In this document: positions 6,231 through 8,936 of the stretch, in pieces
Layout of the letters: each line of letters begins with the position of its first letter
How positions within the stretch are numbered: the first letter of the stretch is position 1
DNA from: Pyrodictium sp.
GTDB lineage: Archaea > Thermoproteota > Thermoprotei_A > Sulfolobales > Pyrodictiaceae
Direction: 5' to 3'
Length of the DNA: 8,936 nucleotides
Assembly: GCA_015662475.1 (NCBI GenBank)
Contig: DQUB01000035.1
Coordinates: forward strand, 1 to 8,936
The notes under the pieces: generated by a model
Told to the model about the DNA's origin: nothing
What the model saw: only the letters and a program-made list of their open reading frames with translations
The model's database searches: none
Translations under genes and position numbers: made by a program

Positions 6231-6710
6231 GTGGCTGGTAAGAGGAGGAAGAAGGGTAGATCACATTCAACTAGACCAGCTAGCCTGACTGTACCCAAAT
6301 GGCTACAATTTGAGCCAGAGGAGATAGAAGAGATAATAGTTGACTTGGCGAAGAAAGGCTATGGACCAAGCATGATAGGTATCATCTTGAGAGACCAGTT
6401 TGGCATCCCCCTAGTAAAACCCATACTGGGCAAAACAATTACCGAGGTTTTAGAAGAACATGGCATAAAGATGGTGGTGCCTGAGGACCTGTTTAGACTA
6501 CTGCAAAAAGCTGTGAATTTGAGAAGGCATCTACAAGAACATCCAAAGGATACACATGCTAAGAAGGGACTCATGGACTTAGAGTCCAAAATAAGACGCT
6601 TAGTCAAGTACTATAAGCGTGTAGGCAAACTCCCACCAGACTGGGAGTATGACCCAGAGAAAGCTAAGCTAATTGTTGCTGGAGGCCTTTACAGATTTGA
6701 AGAAAAGTAG
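6231..6710 (+). CDS. rps15: Small-subunit ribosomal protein uS15
   Basis: uS15 binds the central domain of 16S rRNA early in 30S assembly. The product is 159 aa, as expected for the long archaeal/eukaryotic form. The N-terminal extension includes KRRKKGRSHSTRP, then PEEIEEIIVDLAKKGYGPSMIG and ILRDQFGIP. The four-helix S15 core at about 90-145 carries LRRHLQEHPKDTHAKKGL and KIRRLVKYYKRVGKLPPDW. The start is GTG at 6231, with a full SD GAGGTGAT (6218-6225) ending 5 nt upstream. A structured leader and a TATA box lie directly before it. Because bacterial S15 often controls its own mRNA through leader structures, the context is suggestive. No gene follows for 258 bp. Confidence 0.96.
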   Translation: MAGKRRKKGRSHSTRPASLTVPKWLQFEPEEIEEIIVDLAKKGYGPSMIGIILRDQFGIPLVKPILGKTITEVLEEHGIKMVVPEDLFRLLQKAVNLRRHLQEHPKDTHAKKGLMDLESKIRRLVKYYKRVGKLPPDWEYDPEKAKLIVAGGLYRFEEK

Positions 6711-6968
6711 AGTGTAGATGTGGTTGTATCTAACTTTTACAGCAAAATTTACTGCAAACGCAAAATGTGTATACTCTATAGCAGCTAGCACGTTTACCAT
6801 TATTCGCTCAAACCGTTCTTATCCTTTCCATGATTGTTTGCGTGTAAGAATTAATTGTAGTCGAATTGGACAGTTGGAGAGTTTTAGAGTGTATGCTTAT
6901 CGAAGTGCTTTTACGTGCTATTGCTTAACTTGGAGTGTTGTCTTATGCTGTGAGAGGAGGGCTAGAGA
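6711..6968 (+). other. AT-rich intergenic region between S15 and the RecJ/Cdc45 gene
   Basis: This is the largest gene-free stretch in the window. It is AT-rich near the S15 stop and carries three GCAAA(A) copies at 6742-6747, 6754-6758 and 6760-6765. Candidate TATA-like sites, such as TTTTAGAG and GCTTAT near 6880-6900, are weak. No tRNA, C/D box pair or long hairpin is evident by eye. An open frame of 102 codons from 6718 runs into the next gene, but its Cys/Ser/Arg-rich translation resembles no family. The end carries GAGGAGG (6954-6960), the SD of the next gene. Confidence 0.5.
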
Positions 6969-8231
6969 TTGTCTAGTGAGCATGAGAAGCTTAAGAGTAT
7001 TTTGGAAGGTGTGGGTAGCCAGTTAGCCACGATTATAAAAAACTATGGGTGTTTGATTATTCAAGCTTATCCGGATTTAGACTCCATACTGGCAGCTTCG
7101 ATACTCTATGAGGCTCTGGCTAGGAATAAGGTTGAATGTGTTGTTAGTTTTTCGTTGTTGCCAGACGAAGATTTTGATGCGCCAGTGGCCTATCTAGGCT
7201 ATCCTGTCGAAGTTATTGAGGATTTGAAGCCTCGCTATGGGGCAATTCTTTTTGCAAGAGGTGATCAGCCTAAAGGGCTTACAAGATTTCCTCTTGTAGC
7301 GAGCAAGGATACCAGTATAGCTGGACTTGTTGCTTCAACACTTTCTGAGCTCATGGTTGTTGGTGAGCTTGGAATTCCAGCTATTATTGCTGGTTATTGG
7401 AGGGGGTTGGATTCTGGAAAAAGAGCTGAGTTTAGAGGGTTAGAGGTCCAGTTAATCGATGCCTTGGAGACGGAAAACAAAGTTGTAGGTCAACTTACTA
7501 TAAGGCTGTTCAGATGGTTTGCAAGACCTGTTGAAGAGGCTATAGCTGAGACAATTGCTCCTTTCATTCCAGATTTGAGCTGTGAGTATGAAAAGGCTAA
7601 AGAGTTTCTAGAATCTGATCCTAGGCTACGTAGAGCTTTAGGCCGAACCGTTAACGAGCTTAATCAAGACCTTTTAGCTCTTCTTGCCGAGAAGCTCTAT
7701 GAGAAGCTCAAGGCGGAGAGTAGGGTTATGAGGCGTCCTTCGGAGTTGATAGGCTACGCCTACTATAGCGAAGTTTTCCCCCTCAAAGATCTTAGAGAAG
7801 CAGCCTACATACTCTACAGCTTTTTAGAATATACAAGTCCGCACTACTTAGCTCCACTCGCCTCTACACCTCTCCAAATCGCGGCTGCAGCAAAACTAGC
7901 TTACAACAAGCTTAAGCCGGAGATTTGTGAGCAGATAGAGAAGTGGCACTCTAGTAGGCCTAAAGAGGAGAGCGTTGGTAGGCTTAGAATAGCACGTGTA
8001 GGGGATACCGAGGCCCCTCTGGCCATTCTAGAGAGGCAATTGAGGCTCCTGGGAGATATTGGTCCGACAACCGTACTTGCTGTTGAAAGTGGAGAAGGTC
8101 TTCTCGTCTCGGCAGAGACTATTGCGGAGATAGGAGGGTATGCATGGCTTAAAGACTCTATCAAGAGTGGCTGTATTGAGCCTATTGACAGCGTACTTGT
8201 AAAACTTAACACTGCAAAATGTAGTTGGTGA
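6969..8231 (+). CDS. RecJ/Cdc45-family protein, DHH motif missing (archaeal replisome homologue)
   Basis: This 420-aa protein looks like the crenarchaeal RecJ/Cdc45 homologue (RecJdbh in Sulfolobus), which binds GINS and MCM in the replicative helicase. The N-terminus keeps the DHH-superfamily fold start: CLIIQAYPDLDSILAASILYEAL has D36 and D38 in place of the DxDG motif. Where active RecJ or GAN nucleases have DHH, this protein reads ILFARGDQPKG (93-103), and no DHH occurs anywhere in it. The glycine-rich GGH motif of the DHHA1 domain is also absent; the C-terminal region has AEIGGYAWL. It is therefore probably not a nuclease. The TTG at 6969 has GAGGAGG (6954-6960) 8 nt upstream. The neighbours S15, Pcc1 and S3Ae match the setting I recall for this gene in other crenarchaea. 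The family call is good; the helicase role is inferred. Confidence 0.8.
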   Translation: MSSEHEKLKSILEGVGSQLATIIKNYGCLIIQAYPDLDSILAASILYEALARNKVECVVSFSLLPDEDFDAPVAYLGYPVEVIEDLKPRYGAILFARGDQPKGLTRFPLVASKDTSIAGLVASTLSELMVVGELGIPAIIAGYWRGLDSGKRAEFRGLEVQLIDALETENKVVGQLTIRLFRWFARPVEEAIAETIAPFIPDLSCEYEKAKEFLESDPRLRRALGRTVNELNQDLLALLAEKLYEKLKAESRVMRRPSELIGYAYYSEVFPLKDLREAAYILYSFLEYTSPHYLAPLASTPLQIAAAAKLAYNKLKPEICEQIEKWHSSRPKEESVGRLRIARVGDTEAPLAILERQLRLLGDIGPTTVLAVESGEGLLVSAETIAEIGGYAWLKDSIKSGCIEPIDSVLVKLNTAKCSW

Positions 8232-8239
8232 CCCCCTCT

Positions 8240-8506
8240 TTGGCCTGTATAAAGGTTGTTGTGCGGGTTAAAGGCTTGGGTGAAAAAGCACAAGCAGTAG
8301 TTGAAGCTTTGAAACCAGATGATAAAACTGCACCCACATGGCTACGTGTTGTCGAACGTGTTGAAGATGGTGATTTGGTGTTAGAGGTTGAAGCTCCTCT
8401 AGAAAAGCTTGGAAGTGTGAGGAATACCGTTAACGAGATTCTAGAGTTTCTCTATGCAGCATTAAAGACCATAGAGGTTGTGAGCGAGAGTGGAAAGAAA
8501 CAATAA
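8240..8506 (+). CDS. pcc1: KEOPS complex subunit Pcc1
   Basis: Pcc1 is the small dimerising KEOPS subunit that binds Kae1 and helps engage tRNA. From the TTG at 8240 the product is 88 aa, the usual size. It has a beta strand CIKVVVRVKG, helix GEKAQAVVEALKPDDK (13-28 region), two strands (LRVVERVEDGDLVLEVEAP), and a long helix (KLGSVRNTVNEILEFLYAALKTIEVV), matching the Pcc1/CTAG fold. The ALKPDDK turn is the family signature. GGTGA (8227-8231) lies 8 nt before this TTG and overlaps the stop of the RecJ/Cdc45 gene. The in-frame GTG at 8228 and TTG at 8225 would add four or five residues but lack an SD. Overlap of SD and stop suggests coupling with the upstream gene. Confidence 0.9.
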   Translation: MACIKVVVRVKGLGEKAQAVVEALKPDDKTAPTWLRVVERVEDGDLVLEVEAPLEKLGSVRNTVNEILEFLYAALKTIEVVSESGKKQ

Positions 8507-8519
8507 AAGGTAGAGTGTG

Positions 8520-8555
8520 GTGGCTAGGCGAGAAAAGGGGAAGAAGTCTAGGTAG
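8520..8555 (+). CDS. Possible 11-residue basic micro-ORF before S3Ae
   Basis: GTG at 8520 opens a frame of 11 codons (first codon read as Met: MARREKGKKSR) ending in TAG at 8553-8555. GGTAG (8509-8513) lies a few bases upstream. The product would be very basic. It lies between pcc1 and S3Ae and could be a leader peptide or chance. I recognise no family, and such short frames are common by chance. Confidence 0.15.
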   Translation: MARREKGKKSR

Positions 8556-8572
8556 TGTGGGGAGTGATTGTC

Positions 8573-8936
8573 GTGAGTAGGCGTGCAGTCAAAGATAAGT
8601 GGAGGTTGAAGAAATGGTATGAGGTTATAGCTCCACCAGTATTTGGAAATGTTGTTTTAGGCACAACTCCTGCAGATGATCCGAGAAAGCTTATTGGTAG
8701 GGTTATGGAGGTAACCCTCTACGATATAACTGGCGACTTTTCGCTTGTCCATGTCCACCTATACTTCCAAATAATCGAGGTTGACGAGGAGAATCTCAAG
8801 GCGTACACTAGATTTAAAGGTCACGAGCTTGCTAGAGACTATATGAAGAGTCTTATAAGGAGGAAGAGTAGCAAGATACAAGGCATATACGATGTGACTA
8901 CAAAAGACGGCTATGGTCTAAGAATAACAGGTGTTG
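8573..8936 (+). CDS. rps3ae: Small-subunit ribosomal protein eS1 (S3Ae), 3' end beyond window
   Basis: eS1 (S3Ae) is an archaeal/eukaryotic 40S-type protein near the mRNA exit platform. About 121 codons are visible, perhaps over half of the usual protein of about 200 aa. The start RRAVKDKWRLKKWYEVIAPPVFG and the segments GRVMEVTLYDITGDFS, HVHLYFQIIEV and MKSLIRRKSSKIQG are typical. The GTG at 8573 is preferred because GGAGTGAT (8561-8568) lies 4 nt upstream and the N-terminus begins where homologues do. A GTG at 8564 in the same frame would add three residues. It follows pcc1 after 66 nt. The gene is simply cut by the window edge, not truncated. Confidence 0.93.
   Translation, partial: MSRRAVKDKWRLKKWYEVIAPPVFGNVVLGTTPADDPRKLIGRVMEVTLYDITGDFSLVHVHLYFQIIEVDEENLKAYTRFKGHELARDYMKSLIRRKSSKIQGIYDVTTKDGYGLRITGV

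Noticed and set aside
6718..7026. 102-codon open frame after S15
   Set aside because: Cys/Ser/Arg-rich translation with no family resemblance, no good SD, and it runs 58 nt into the well-supported RecJ/Cdc45 gene.

Overview
This window looks like a chromosomal stretch from a hyperthermophilic member of the Thermoproteota (Crenarchaeota). The evidence is the protein set: archaeal/eukaryal-type aIF2-gamma, Rpo7 (RpoE'), Spt4, ribosomal proteins S24e, S27ae, S15 and S3Ae, and the KEOPS subunits Kae1, Bud32 and Pcc1. Starts are often TTG or GTG, Shine-Dalgarno (SD) sequences are of the GAGGTGAT type, and a few promoters have TATA-like boxes. GC content is in the mid-40s percent by eye. A Desulfurococcales/Pyrodictiaceae-like host is my guess; I cannot name a species. 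Every supported gene is on the + strand.

Layout. 57-1343 aIF2-gamma, apparently starting at CTG; 1307-1735 a PIN-domain RNase; 1736-1852 a gap with a probable promoter; 1853-2416 Rpo7; 2431-2643 Spt4; 2624-3166 archaeal GTP-dependent dephospho-CoA kinase (DUF359); 3201-3641 S24e; 3654-3848 S27ae; 3877-4866 Kae1, probably leaderless from a promoter at the end of the S27ae gene; 4830-5522 Bud32; 5565-6131 XTP/dITP pyrophosphatase; 6126-6230 a GC-rich, strongly structured element with its own TATA box; 6231-6710 S15; 6711-6968 an AT-rich gap; 6969-8231 a RecJ/Cdc45-family protein lacking the DHH motif; 8240-8506 Pcc1; 8573 to the end S3Ae, cut by the window edge.

How the genes fit together. This is a conserved crenarchaeal information-processing neighbourhood. 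It combines translation initiation, small-subunit ribosomal proteins, the RNA polymerase stalk and the elongation factor Spt4, tRNA t6A modification (three KEOPS subunits in two separate blocks), nucleotide-pool cleaning, CoA synthesis and a replisome-associated RecJ/Cdc45 homologue. Overlaps and short gaps suggest a few co-transcribed blocks with internal promoters.

I see no mobile element, CRISPR array, tRNA or rRNA. The features most worth a second look are the structured leader and promoter palindrome before S15, the CTG start and half-lost zinc knuckle of aIF2-gamma, the probable leaderless promoter of kae1, and the degenerate active site of the RecJ/Cdc45 protein. None of these amounts to a clearly new system.
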